Source of the DNA: Salvia splendens
Taxonomy: Eukaryota > Streptophyta > Magnoliopsida > Lamiales > Lamiaceae
NCBI RefSeq assembly: GCF_004379255.2
Contig: NC_056052.1
Location: 1,054,001 to 1,118,000, forward strand
Length of the DNA: 64,000 nt
Direction of reading: 5' to 3'
Part shown: positions 46,628 through 56,647 of the stretch, one piece after another
How positions within the stretch are numbered: the first letter of the stretch is position 1
Layout: every line of letters begins with the position of its first letter
The notes under the pieces: generated by a model
The model's input: the letters and a program-made list of their open reading frames with translations, nothing else
Databases searched by the model: none
Told to the model about the DNA's origin: nothing
Made by a program: the position numbers and the translations under genes

Positions 46628-49600
46628 TTACAAGTGGAACTTCTTGAGGTTGGAGACGTGCCATGTTCGGGGTACTTGTTCTCCTGACATGTGAGTCAAT
46701 TTATAAGACCCTTTGCCGAGGACTTCTGACACCCGATATGGACCCTCCCATGTGGGTTCGAGTTTGCCCAGCTTTTCTGCTCGGCTTACTTCGTTGTTTC
46801 TCAAGACGAGATCTCCCACTTGAAATTGAAGCTTTTTCACCCTTTGGTTATAATACCGGGCTACTTGCTCCTTATACTTGGCTGCTTTTATGCACGCCAA
46901 TTCTCTTCTTTCTTCGGCGAGATCTAGTTCTGCTCTCAGTCCGTCGTCATTCATTTCTGAGGAGAAATTTAGAGTTCGGGGACTGGGTACGCCGATCTCC
47001 ACCGGAATTACGGCTTCAGTGCCGTACACCAGACTATACGGAGTTTCACCGTTGGAGGTTTTGGGTGTAGTTCGGTAGGACCATAGGACTTGAGGGAGAT
47101 TTTCTACCCATTGTCCTTTGGCTTGTTCTAACCGAGCTTTTAACCCTTTCACCAGAATCCGGTTCGTTACTTCCGTTTGTCCGTTTGCTTGGGGATGGGA
47201 GACCGAAGTGAACCGCTGTTGAATGTTCAGCTCTTGGCACCAATTCTTGAACGTCTTGTCGGTGAACTGAGTCCCATTATCCGAGATGAGGATGTGGGGT
47301 ATGCCAAATCGGCACACTATGTTCTTCCAGACGAAGTCCAATGCCTTTGAGCTCGTTATCGTAGCTAATGGTTCAGCCTCCACCCACTTCGTGAAGTAGT
47401 CCACGGCAACGATAAGGAATTTCATTTGCCGAGGAGCTTGAGGAAGTGGTCCCACTATGTCTATGCCCCATTGCATGAAAGGCCAAGGGCTTTGCATAGT
47501 GTATAGATCGGTCTGCGGCATCCTTGGGACATTTGCATGAATTTGGCACTTCGTACACTTCTTGACGAGCTGCACTGCCTCTTGTACCATGGTTGGCCAA
47601 TAATATCCCCATCTCAGAACTTTTTTAGCTAAAGCTCTGGCTCCGATGTGGCTACCGCACGATCCTTCATGAACTTCTCTGAGGATGTAGTCCGTCTCTT
47701 CTGGTCCTACGCACCGCAATAACGGCTGGAGGTAAGACTTTCTAAAGAGGACTCCTTCATGAAGTTCGTACCGAAGTGCTCGGCACGTGATCTTCCGAGC
47801 TTCTCTCTTATCCTCGGGCAATTGTCCTTGATCCAGATACTGCAAGATCGGCGTCATCCAGTTCGGCGAGCTGGATACTGAATGTACCTCGGCTTCATCA
47901 ATGCTTCGATGCATTAATTCTTCCGCCTTTGAGCTCGGATCTGAGGCCAACTTACTTAAGGTATCTGCTCGGCTATTTTCCGCTCTGGGAATGCGGATTA
48001 TCCGAAAATAGGAGAAACTTCGGCTGATGCTTTGCGCTTTGTCCAAATACTTCTTCATTCTCTCGTCACGAGCTTCACTTGTACCCAACATGTGATTTAC
48101 TATGACTTGTGAATCACAATGGACTTTGAGAGATTTGACGAGCAGACTTTGCGCTAACTGGAGTCCGGCCAGGAGGGCTTCGTACTCGGCTTCATTATTA
48201 GTAGTGGGGAATAGGAACCGAAGTGAGTAGGTTACCTCGTGTCCGTCGGGAGCGACAAGTAAAATACCAGCTCCACTTCCCATCTTGTTTGAAGCTCCAT
48301 CTACGAATCCGCTCCAGCAGTCCGGCGGCTCTACTTCGGATTCCAAGGGCTGTGCTAGTTCGGCATTGGCAGAATTCTTCTGTTCGGCAATAACAGGAAT
48401 TGCTTGATCGAACTTTGCTTCTGCAAGAAAATCTGCCAAGGCTTGTCCCTTGATGGCTTTCCGAGGTAGATATTCAATTGTGTGCTCTCCCAACTCTATA
48501 GCCCACTTGGCGATTCTGCCTGATGCTTCTGGTTTGGTCAACACTTGCCGAAGTGGCAGATCAGTTAAGACGCATACCTTGTGAGCATAGAAGTATGGCC
48601 GCAGTCTCCTTGCTGCATTTACTAATGCCAGAGCAATCTTTTCCAGAGGTTGATACCTGGTTTCTGGACCTCTTAATGCTCGGCTTGTAAAATAGATGGG
48701 AAGCTGCTTTAGGCCTTCTTCTCGTACAAGCACCGCGCTGATGGTTTGATCCGATGCCGCTAAGTATAAGAATATTACTTCGGCTTCGGTTGGAGCAGAG
48801 AGAATAGGAAGCTCGGCTAGATAACTTTTGAGCTCGTCAAAGGCCTTTTTCTGCTCGGCTCCCCACTCGAACTTTGGTGCCTTTTTCAACACCTTGAAGA
48901 ACGGCAGTTGCTTTTCGGCTGCTTGGGAAAGGAATCGATTCAGTGCGGCTAGACATCCGGTTAGCCTTTGCACGTCATGTATGGACTTCGGCACTGCCAT
49001 GTTCTGAACGACTTGAACTTTTGAGGGGTTTGCCTTGAGTCCGTCCTTTGAAACCCAACAACCCAGAAACTTTCCCGAATCTACCAAAAAGGTACACTTT
49101 TGGGGATTAAGTTTGAGGTTGGCTTTCTTGAGCACGTTGAGAGTGGACTTGAGGTTGTGCTCGTACTCCGAAGTGCTTTTGCTTTTGACGACTATATCGT
49201 CAACATACACTTCGACCTCCTTTCCAATCAGGTGCCGAAAAAGCTTGTCTACCATCCTTTGATAAGTGGCTCCGGCATTCTTTAAACCGAATGGCATCTT
49301 TTTATAAGCGAAAATGCCGAAATCAGTAATGAAGGTCGTTTTTGAAGCGTCAATCTCATCCATTAAAACTTGATGGTATCCTTTGTACAAATCAAGAAAA
49401 CAAAAAATTTCAAAGCCTATCAAAGCTTCTACTTTTTTATCTATGTTCGGAAGGGGATAGCAATCTTTGGGACAGTGCTTATTTAGATCGGTGAAATCTA
49501 TGCACATCCGCCATCCTCCTTCCTTTTTCTTGATCATGACAGGATTGGCCACCCACGAAGGATACTTCACTTCGAATAACACATCCGCCTTCAATAATTG

Positions 49601-49891
49601 ACGGACTTCGTCATGGATGACTTGACTTCGTTCTGCCGCAAAGAGTCTTTGCTTCTGTTTTATCGGCCGGACCGAAGGATCAATATTTAACCGATGAGTG
49701 ATTACCTCGGGGGGCACTCCGGTCATGTCCAACGGAGACCATGCAAAGACGTCTTTATACTCCTTGAGGAGCTGGATGGTTTTTTCCCGAAGTAGAGGCA
49801 TTCCCGCGAAGCCGATCTTAACCGTTCTGGATGGATCGTCTTCGTACAGCTGAACTGTCATCGAATTCGGCTCCGGTATGACTTCGGTCAT
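46628..49891 (-). CDS. Tat element pol: reverse transcriptase, two RNase H domains, integrase
   Basis: A 1087-aa intact frame. In order: reverse transcriptase (WRMCIDFTDLNKHCPKD, MPFGLKNAGATYQRM and the catalytic YVDD around residue 225); the usual Ty3 RNase H (YFTSRALRGPETRYQPLEK); a connector; a second RNase H (FVDGASNKMGSGAGILL, NNEAEYEALLAGL, HCDSQVIVNHMLG), typical of the Tat lineage. Integrase follows with an HHCC zinc finger (CTKCQ) and a DDE core (GIDIVGPLP, SDNGTQFTD, GQTEVTNR), then a C-terminal region with KKLQFQVGDLVLR. All key catalytic residues are present, so this copy could be active or recently so. It lies in the same frame as gag-pro, after one TAG. Confidence 0.95.
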   Translation of the reverse strand: MTEVIPEPNSMTVQLYEDDPSRTVKIGFAGMPLLREKTIQLLKEYKDVFAWSPLDMTGVPPEVITHRLNIDPSVRPIKQKQRLFAAERSQVIHDEVRQLLKADVLFEVKYPSWVANPVMIKKKEGGWRMCIDFTDLNKHCPKDCYPLPNIDKKVEALIGFEIFCFLDLYKGYHQVLMDEIDASKTTFITDFGIFAYKKMPFGLKNAGATYQRMVDKLFRHLIGKEVEVYVDDIVVKSKSTSEYEHNLKSTLNVLKKANLKLNPQKCTFLVDSGKFLGCWVSKDGLKANPSKVQVVQNMAVPKSIHDVQRLTGCLAALNRFLSQAAEKQLPFFKVLKKAPKFEWGAEQKKAFDELKSYLAELPILSAPTEAEVIFLYLAASDQTISAVLVREEGLKQLPIYFTSRALRGPETRYQPLEKIALALVNAARRLRPYFYAHKVCVLTDLPLRQVLTKPEASGRIAKWAIELGEHTIEYLPRKAIKGQALADFLAEAKFDQAIPVIAEQKNSANAELAQPLESEVEPPDCWSGFVDGASNKMGSGAGILLVAPDGHEVTYSLRFLFPTTNNEAEYEALLAGLQLAQSLLVKSLKVHCDSQVIVNHMLGTSEARDERMKKYLDKAQSISRSFSYFRIIRIPRAENSRADTLSKLASDPSSKAEELMHRSIDEAEVHSVSSSPNWMTPILQYLDQGQLPEDKREARKITCRALRYELHEGVLFRKSYLQPLLRCVGPEETDYILREVHEGSCGSHIGARALAKKVLRWGYYWPTMVQEAVQLVKKCTKCQIHANVPRMPQTDLYTMQSPWPFMQWGIDIVGPLPQAPRQMKFLIVAVDYFTKWVEAEPLATITSSKALDFVWKNIVCRFGIPHILISDNGTQFTDKTFKNWCQELNIQQRFTSVSHPQANGQTEVTNRILVKGLKARLEQAKGQWVENLPQVLWSYRTTPKTSNGETPYSLVYGTEAVIPVEIGVPSPRTLNFSSEMNDDGLRAELDLAEERRELACIKAAKYKEQVARYYNQRVKKLQFQVGDLVLRNNEVSRAEKLGKLEPTWEGPYRVSEVLGKGSYKLTHMSGEQVPRTWHVSNLKKFHL

Positions 49892-49918
49892 TGCCTCTGA
49901 CTCCGGCTGCTGTGATTG

Positions 49919-51973
49919 CTATGCTTGGTGGTGCCGATCTGACTGCTCGGCACTTCTAAGCGCAATTTGCAGACATTCCTTTGCTCTCTTTTGGTCACCT
50001 CGGATGACCGCTATCCCTCCTTTAGTAGGGATCTTGATGGTGAGGTGATAAGTGGAGCAAATGGCCCGAACTGTGTTGAGCCAGTCTCTTCCCAGGATGA
50101 CGTTGTACGGGGACCGAGCTTTCACCACGAAAAACTCAATCATCGTACTGGAGCTAGTAGGCGCTTTCCCCACCGTGATCGGAAGGCTGATAATACCTTC
50201 AGGGCGGGTGTCCTCCTGGGCGAAGCTCTTCAGGGGAAGCGGAGCCGGACTGAGCCGAGCTGGGTCCACTTCTAGTTTGTCGAAGCACTCTTTAAAAAGA
50301 ATGCTGACTGACGCTCCTGTATCCACAAACACCCTGTGGATCAGTTTGTTTGCCACTCCGGCTTGGATGACAATGGCGTCTTGGTGAGGAGAGATGGCCG
50401 GGACGGGATCAGCATCCGAGAACGTAATCACTTCGTCCTGCTTCAGCCTTTTATGCGTTGGCTCCTCTCGATTGGAGCCTCTGCGCTCTGACTTCAGGGA
50501 CGACTTGGTCTTCCCGGCAGGGAGAGCGTCAATAGTCTGGATTACTCCATCATATTGCGGCTCGTCATCGTCTTCGGGATCCGGCTGCCTTTTCGGATCC
50601 TGAGGAGCGCAGTTCGCACCTCTCTGCTTCTTATTCTTCTTTGACTGCTTGCTTTGGTATTTTTTCAATGTCCCTGCCTTCACAAGAACATCGATACCTG
50701 CAGCCAAGTTTCTGCACTCCTCGGTATCGTGACCGTGGTCTTGATGGTAGGAGCAGTAGTTATCCTGGGGTCGGCGCGCGGCTGATTTCGTCATCCGCTT
50801 TGGCTTTTCGAACAGGTCAGAGTGCAGTTCGAAAATTTCCGCTCTCGGCTTGTTCAGCGGTACGAACTGAGCGGGCGGCTTCTCGGGATTGAGACGGGGT
50901 CCCAATCTGTCTTGCACCGGAGCCCTTTGAATTCTTTCAAATGGAGTCCGGCGAGGATGCCCCTGATCGCTATGATCGGGCTTCCTTCTGTCTCCTCGGG
51001 ACGATGAGCTGTCTAACGACCGTTTGCGACGGTCTGCCTCATCGGCCCGGGAGTACTGGTCCGCAATGTCCCACATTTCCTGAGCTGTCAGCGGACCGCA
51101 CTCAACGAGCTTCCTGTAGAGAGCTCCGGGCAGGATTCCATTTTGGAATGCCGAGATGACAAGCAGATCGTTGAGATCGTCTACTTGCAGGCATTCCTTG
51201 TGGAATCTTGTCATAAAGTCGCTGATTTTTTCGTCGCGACCTTGACGAATGGAAAGCAGCTGAGCCGAAGTGATTCGGACTTCCGCTTTCTGAAAGAACC
51301 TCCTATGGAATGCATCCATTAGATCTCGGTAAGATCTAATGCTGCCTTGGGGGAGGCTATCGAACCACCTTCTTGCGTTCCCGATGAGCAGCTCGGGAAA
51401 CAGCTTGCACATGTGGACCTCGTTGAGACCCTGGTTCGCCATGTTATATTGATAGCGTCCCAAGAAATCATGAGGATCCACGAGTCCGTCATAGGTTATC
51501 GACGGAGTTCGGTAGTTCTGTGGTAGGGGAGTTCGGGTAATATCGTCCGAGAACGGAGTCCTCAATGCTCCGTACATGGCGAACCCGACATTTCTTCGGT
51601 ATGGAGGAGATGGAGTTCTCCTGTGATTCCGGTACCGAGGATTCTTTCTCCTGGAAGACATGACACTACTGCGGTAGTGACTGTCTCGTATGGAGGGAGA
51701 GGGAGAATCCGCCGTTTTCGTCTCCGGCTGCTTTTGGCTTTTTTGCAGGAAGGTTAAGAATTCCTCCTGCTTTTCAGCCAAAAACAGCTTGACAGCCTCG
51801 TTCAAATCGGGCTGCTGGGAAGACTCGGTGTGACGGCTTTTGGAGCGGCTAGTTCCTTCACCGTGAGAACAGGAGGTAGTCTCCCGAGGCTGTTTCCCAG
51901 AGCTGCGGGCTGGACTAGCTTCCTCCTGGTTATCGCGAACGGTGTTACGGGTGTTACGTGATCTGGTACGCAT
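49919..51973 (-). CDS. Tat element gag-protease
   Basis: A 684-aa frame from ATG 51973. It has a basic, Ser/Arg-rich start, then the retrotransposon gag domain (GLNEVHMCKLFPELLIGNAR, DLMDAFHRRFFQ, QGRDEKISDFMTRFHKE). A CCHC-like knuckle (YCSYHQDHGHDTEECRNL) and a charged linker follow. An aspartic protease with FVDTGASVSILF and NVILGRDWLN lies near the C-terminus. It ends at TAG 49921-49919, followed in the same frame by CAA TCA and ten codons later by the pol ATG. That stop context matches the leaky CAR-YYA type. Confidence 0.92.
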   Translation of the reverse strand: MRTRSRNTRNTVRDNQEEASPARSSGKQPRETTSCSHGEGTSRSKSRHTESSQQPDLNEAVKLFLAEKQEEFLTFLQKSQKQPETKTADSPSPSIRDSHYRSSVMSSRRKNPRYRNHRRTPSPPYRRNVGFAMYGALRTPFSDDITRTPLPQNYRTPSITYDGLVDPHDFLGRYQYNMANQGLNEVHMCKLFPELLIGNARRWFDSLPQGSIRSYRDLMDAFHRRFFQKAEVRITSAQLLSIRQGRDEKISDFMTRFHKECLQVDDLNDLLVISAFQNGILPGALYRKLVECGPLTAQEMWDIADQYSRADEADRRKRSLDSSSSRGDRRKPDHSDQGHPRRTPFERIQRAPVQDRLGPRLNPEKPPAQFVPLNKPRAEIFELHSDLFEKPKRMTKSAARRPQDNYCSYHQDHGHDTEECRNLAAGIDVLVKAGTLKKYQSKQSKKNKKQRGANCAPQDPKRQPDPEDDDEPQYDGVIQTIDALPAGKTKSSLKSERRGSNREEPTHKRLKQDEVITFSDADPVPAISPHQDAIVIQAGVANKLIHRVFVDTGASVSILFKECFDKLEVDPARLSPAPLPLKSFAQEDTRPEGIISLPITVGKAPTSSSTMIEFFVVKARSPYNVILGRDWLNTVRAICSTYHLTIKIPTKGGIAVIRGDQKRAKECLQIALRSAEQSDRHHQA

Positions 51974-52025
51974 TTTTGGGGTGGAAAAGGGTCAAAAATT
52001 CGCTTTATCACAAATTTTGTTCTCT

Positions 52026-52045
52026 GTTTCCCACAGACGGCGCCA
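52026..52045 (-). other. Primer binding site of the Tat element
   Basis: On minus, one base after the 5' LTR, the sequence TGGCGCCGTCTGTGGGAA begins. TGGCGCCGT is complementary to the 3' end of a tRNA ending ACGGCGCCA, as in plant tRNA-Asp (from memory). Complementarity beyond about nine bases is doubtful. Confidence 0.75.
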
Positions 52046-52046
52046 G

Positions 52047-52651
52047 TGATGAATCCGCGAATTTCTGATGTTAGTAAATGCTGGTAGAGAATAAAGACTA
52101 CGACACAATGAATTTACGTGGTTCGATTTACTGAAGTAAATCTACGTCCACGGGAAGAAGGGAGGGCAAGATTGTATTGCTTGATCTGTTTTCTACAGCT
52201 TACAATACAAACTTGCTATATGATCTTTTATGTCTAGAGAGCTTCTTTAGAACTTAACCTTCTTTATCTGATCTGAGTTCTATTTATACCTTGAACTAAG
52301 ATCGTGGCTTGCATCACCACTAATGATGGTTGTGGATGTCGTGGAGGTCATGGAGATCCTGCATGGGTCCACTATCTTGCATGAGATCCTGCATGAGTCC
52401 ACTATCTCTGTACTTGGTCCACTATCCTGCATGAGTTGACTATCTTCCAGTTCGGTCGAATACTGAGACCGAACTGCTGAACTATTGCCGAGCAGCTTTA
52501 GCCGATCTGAGAGTAGAGCTTGACTGGTCGGCTTTTACCGAGCTGTAGGCTAGGGCCGAACTCTTTGGTAATGCCGAACTGATACTCTTCCTTGGGCTTT
52601 GGGCTGATGAGCCGTCACTGCTGTTGGGCTTGTTTAGTCTGTACCCCATCA
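52047..52651 (-). repeat. 5' LTR of the Tat element
   Basis: About 605 bp, TGATG...CATCA in window orientation. Nearly identical to 41896-42423 over its inner 530 bp. Its edge at 52047-52121, next to the primer binding site, differs from the partner LTR. Confidence 0.95.
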
Positions 52652-53183
52652 GTACACATTGTAGCGATGAATTACGTGATTTAAATATTTAAATATGTGT
52701 ATGTAATTCAAATTAAATTTGGAATTTTATGATAATAATTTAAATATTTTATTTTGATAATAAGGAGTTTTGCACGAGAATTCATATAAAACACCAAAAA
52801 GTTGATGATGTGGTGCCAATAATTAAAAAAGAAACATTCCAACTTAGTGAGGTATTTGACGTGCTCAAGAGCTGTCCAAACATTGACGCGCGAAGTGCCT
52901 AATTGCGAAGTTGCAGCCTGCCCTAAACATGCACGTTGAAATACGCATGCGAGCAAAATCACATGACTGGGACATCTTATGGATGGCTGAGACGTGACCA
53001 TCCTTAGTTTTTATTTATTATTTGAAAATAAATTTAAAAATTCAAAAAAATATAAAATTAATGAAAATTAATAAACTTTGCAAGTTAAAGTTTTAATTTT
53101 AAAGGTAAATTATATAATTATATATTTTACATTGTTTAGTAAATTATTTTTATTTTTATTTTAAATTCTTAATCATAATATAA

Positions 53184-53207
53184 AATAATAATAATAATAA
53201 TAATAAT
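53184..53207. repeat. AAT/ATT microsatellite
   Basis: About eight perfect AAT units in an AT-rich context. Confidence 0.9.
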
Positions 53208-53299
53208 CAACTTTTATATATAAAAATCAATTTTCACAAATAAATAAATACAATAATTTCATAATAGCCCATATTTATTTGTTGGGCATGTGATTCTAA

Positions 53300-54320
53300 G
53301 AACCATTCTTAGTTGTTTCTCTTTTATAGATACATCATTGAATATTTTTGTGTTTCACTTTCAATGTGAGACAAAATATGTTGAAATATTTTCTTGTATA
53401 ACTATATGTTTAGATCATTCATTCATCTTTTTCCAATGTGGGATACAAAACTTTCTTTTGTTTTCTACTTTTCTTTATTTTTTACTACCTTTTATTATTC
53501 ACTAACGTTATCTTTATTTTTGTTATGATTCTTTTTCTAAGACAAATTTATAGATAATAATAGCATCAACTAGAATAGTTTAATTAAATTTGAATGTTGC
53601 ATGTAGCTAATAATTTATATATTTATAGAATGTGAAAGTGTTCAAATAATTGGATTTAAATGTAAGTATATTGCTAATTTTTCTCAATATATTGATTAAA
53701 ATGTGAAAAAAATAATAATTAATATAATTGGTATAATAATGATAAAAATAGATAACTAAAAAATGATTTGTTTAATGGTATAATATAGTTTATATATTTA
53801 TATATTAGTAGTAGACTAATAGTATGATTTTGTATAATAGTTGTTATTCTAATAGATGTAGTATAATTTATATAAATAAAATTATTATTTGTGAATATAT
53901 TCTTGATAGATAAAAATAAACAATTATTGAGTAATATGATTTGTATATAGATAAATAATTATTCATATTATAGTTATCACTAGATTAATACAATTTATAT
54001 AATAATTATTCTCTTAATGTGTATAATGGTATTTATTAGTTAACATACACATAAACTTATGCACAAACAAATCGATAATGATAAAGAATTAAATAATAAT
54101 ACTTTATGTAATTATATTTGTTGTTAAGTTGTAATAATAGAAGATAGTTAAGATATAAACTAATATAAACAAAGATGATTGAGATGTATCATGTAGTCAT
54201 AAATAAGGAGTTTTTATCCCACATTGAAAGAAAGAGCAACACATCCAAGAACATGTAGCTATATAAAAGAGAATCATCCAATACACTCTTTTTCAACCCA
54301 AGGCTCAAGTCCAACATTAA
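53300..54320. repeat. Inverted-repeat pair enclosing AT-rich sequence
   Basis: The left arm (CTCTTTTATAGATACATCAT and TTTCACTTTCAATGTGAGAC, 53320-53375) is similar to the reverse complement of the right arm (CTCTTTTATATAGCTACATG and TCTTTCTTTCAATGTGGGAT, 54215-54280). It could be an old TIR element or two opposed copies of an LTR-like repeat. No target duplication found. Confidence 0.5.
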
Positions 54321-56214
54321 GTGTAAATTGTAACTTATAAGTTGTGACTTGTAGTATCGTTGAAATAAACACTAAAACGAGAAGTTTTTTTTTTCAAACC
54401 GCCGAACCGGCGGTTTCGGCAAAAAACCGGCGATTTTTTGAACCGGAGCCGGAACTGCCAGGACCCTTGGTGGGCCGGTTCCGGTTCATGGAAATGGTGA
54501 ACTGTGAACCGCTGGTTCCAAAACGGAACTGACAGTTTTTGAACCGTGTGCACACATGGAGGAATTTCATATCGGTGAGAAGATAGGAGAGAGAGAGTTT
54601 CACAGAATAAAAAAGGAGAATTGAGGTGACGTGGATGGAAGAGGTATAGATTCCTATATTATTTGTATTGTACATCCCAAAAAATCTTAAATTTTGAATG
54701 CAAAGGTGCAACTGTAGGGGGAATGATTGATGGGAAAAATGTTATATTGTGTCGGGAGATTGAATCTTAATTAATTTGGTTTGGGACTTTGATAAGCATC
54801 AATTCAGGTTGGAAATAGTGATTATATTATCCTAAATCAAAAAAGTCATAAGCTAGCTTCTAATCATATCCGTCTAAGTTTGCTAGGTACGATTGATAAC
54901 TTTGTTATGCTGAAATTAAGCTATGATATAATTGTGTTTATTAGTCCTAAATTGCATGATAGTAAAATCCAATCACTTTTTCCAATTGATTTCATTTTAT
55001 TAACAAAGATTATATATATGCAATAATTTGGTTAAACTACTTGAACGAGATGCTTAACGGCAGGATGTACGCTACCTTTTAGCTTCTGTTTTCTTGTGTT
55101 TGCTATTTTTCTTTAATAATTTTAGATATATAGTTTGTTTTTGCAAGTTGATTTTGTTGTTTTTTCTTTTTCTATTCTAAACTACTTTTATATCGCTACT
55201 CTATATTGCTAATGTAACTTACATTAATTTTGGCTACGAGCATTTCTTTTGTAATGAAAAAAAGTAATTAAAAAATGTTATTTTTGTGCAAGTTGTCAGT
55301 GTTAGTGGAAGCTTATGACAGTTACTTTGATTGATTAATTAGGTGACTGATTGTGATACATTGTGTTAATGGCTAATTTAAGGCGTAATCTTATGTAATT
55401 TTGTGACTATTTGAATAACATGATGTGATTTGTCGGCATATTAGTGGGCTATTATTGAAACTTAAAAGCTAATCTATAGTAAATAAAATAATGAAATCTG
55501 ATTCCCACTGTAAAAAAGTGTCTCCCAACCAATTCACACATTTAATTAGTTGAAAGATTATATCAAATTATGTTATTACTATAATATATTTACCACATAG
55601 GGAACTTAAGCATAGCAAATAAATTATTTGGCTTATTAAGATAATTTAGAATCTGTGAATCAATAATAATTTAAATTTGTTTAATATCATTTCTGTCACA
55701 TGAGATAACTAAGAGATGAACACATTGAATATATTAATAGAGACTCTCATTAAGTCTATTTTGTCACTTTTAACATTTTATTCTTTGAAGTTTATCTCTT
55801 GCATTCAAATTTCTTTTTCTTTTTTACGTTTAAACTCCTCTTAATTTTCAATCTCTTGCCATTTGTTGTCTAGTAGCACCAATTTAATAAGGGCTTAACA
55901 TAATTTGGATTATTTATTTGTAACCTACTTATGAAGATAGTGTTGCTGTTTAGATGGGGTTGTTTCAATGTGAGTTGTTTCTATTTTATTTTGTTATACA
56001 TTTATGATGTGTTGTTAATTAGATGATATATATTGCGATGTTGGAGCTAGTTCTATTTGGTTTTATTGTACGTGTCAGATAACTTTTGCTCTCATTTTTG
56101 TAGTGACTCGGAACTTTTTTTCAATACATAAAAAATAAAGTTAGTATTTACTAATCAAGAAATCACAATGAGAAAAAACAGCACAAATTAAATCAACAAT
56201 TCCTTTAGATAATA

Positions 56215-56647
56215 CTCCCTCCGTCCCACATAATTTGACCCAGTTTTTCATTTTGGGCCGTCCCACATAATTTGACCGATTTCACTTTTACCATTTTTTG
56301 TAGTGGACCTCACATTCCACTAACTCATTCCTACTCACATTTAATTATAAAACTAATATATAAAAGTATGACTCACATTCCACTAACTTTTTCAACTCAC
56401 TTTTCATTATACTCCCTCCGTCCCAAGCTACTCGCACTTATTTCCTTTTTGGGCGTCCCAAGTTACTTGCACTCTTTCCATTTTTAGTAAAAAATTTCAC
56501 CTACAGCCGTCATTTTTTACTTTCCTATACATTCATTCCTTAATCTCCGTGCCGAAAAGGAAAGGAGCGAGTAGCGCGGGACGGAGGGAGTATTTCTTAA
56601 AACTCGTGCCCGGTCAAAGCGTCCCAAATTATGTGGGACGGAGGGAG
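56215..56647. mobile_element. Outer Stowaway MITE, interrupted by a second one
   Basis: TA-flanked element with ends CTCCCTCCGTCCCACATAAT and ATTATGTGGGACGGAGGGAG. Removing the inner element at 56412-56590 (with one TA) leaves a MITE of about 250 bp, the usual length of the family here. Confidence 0.9.
56412..56590. mobile_element. Inner Stowaway MITE (nested)
   Basis: A 179-bp TA-flanked element of another subfamily, with ends CTCCCTCCGTCCCAAGCTAC and GTAGCGCGGGACGGAGGGAG, inserted inside the outer MITE. Confidence 0.9.

Larger units (their letters stand above)
41818..52656 (-). mobile_element. Ty3/gypsy LTR retrotransposon, Tat lineage
   Basis: A 10.8-kb element (41823-52651) in minus orientation, flanked by the perfect 5-bp target duplication GTACA (41818-41822 and 52652-52656). 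The LTRs are about 600 bp. gag-protease and pol are large, mostly intact frames. A second RNase H domain after the first, and antisense ORFs between pol and the 3' LTR, place it in the Tat lineage (family knowledge). gag-pro and pol are separated by one stop. The antisense gene carries a premature stop. Near-identity of most of the LTRs argues for a fairly recent insertion, except for one divergent LTR edge described in the findings. Confidence 0.95.
52657..56214. other. AT-rich spacer downstream of the retrotransposon
   Basis: No gene supported; frames are low-complexity. Contains an AAT microsatellite at 53184-53207, an inverted-repeat pair at about 53300-53410 and 54205-54320, and a GC-rich block at 54398-54545 rich in AACCGG/CCGGTT. 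The last resembles the interior of hAT-type MITEs, but I could not define its ends. Confidence 0.5.

Noticed and set aside
53290..53505. Phe-rich 71-aa frame
   Set aside because: Lies in one arm of an inverted repeat and is low in complexity.
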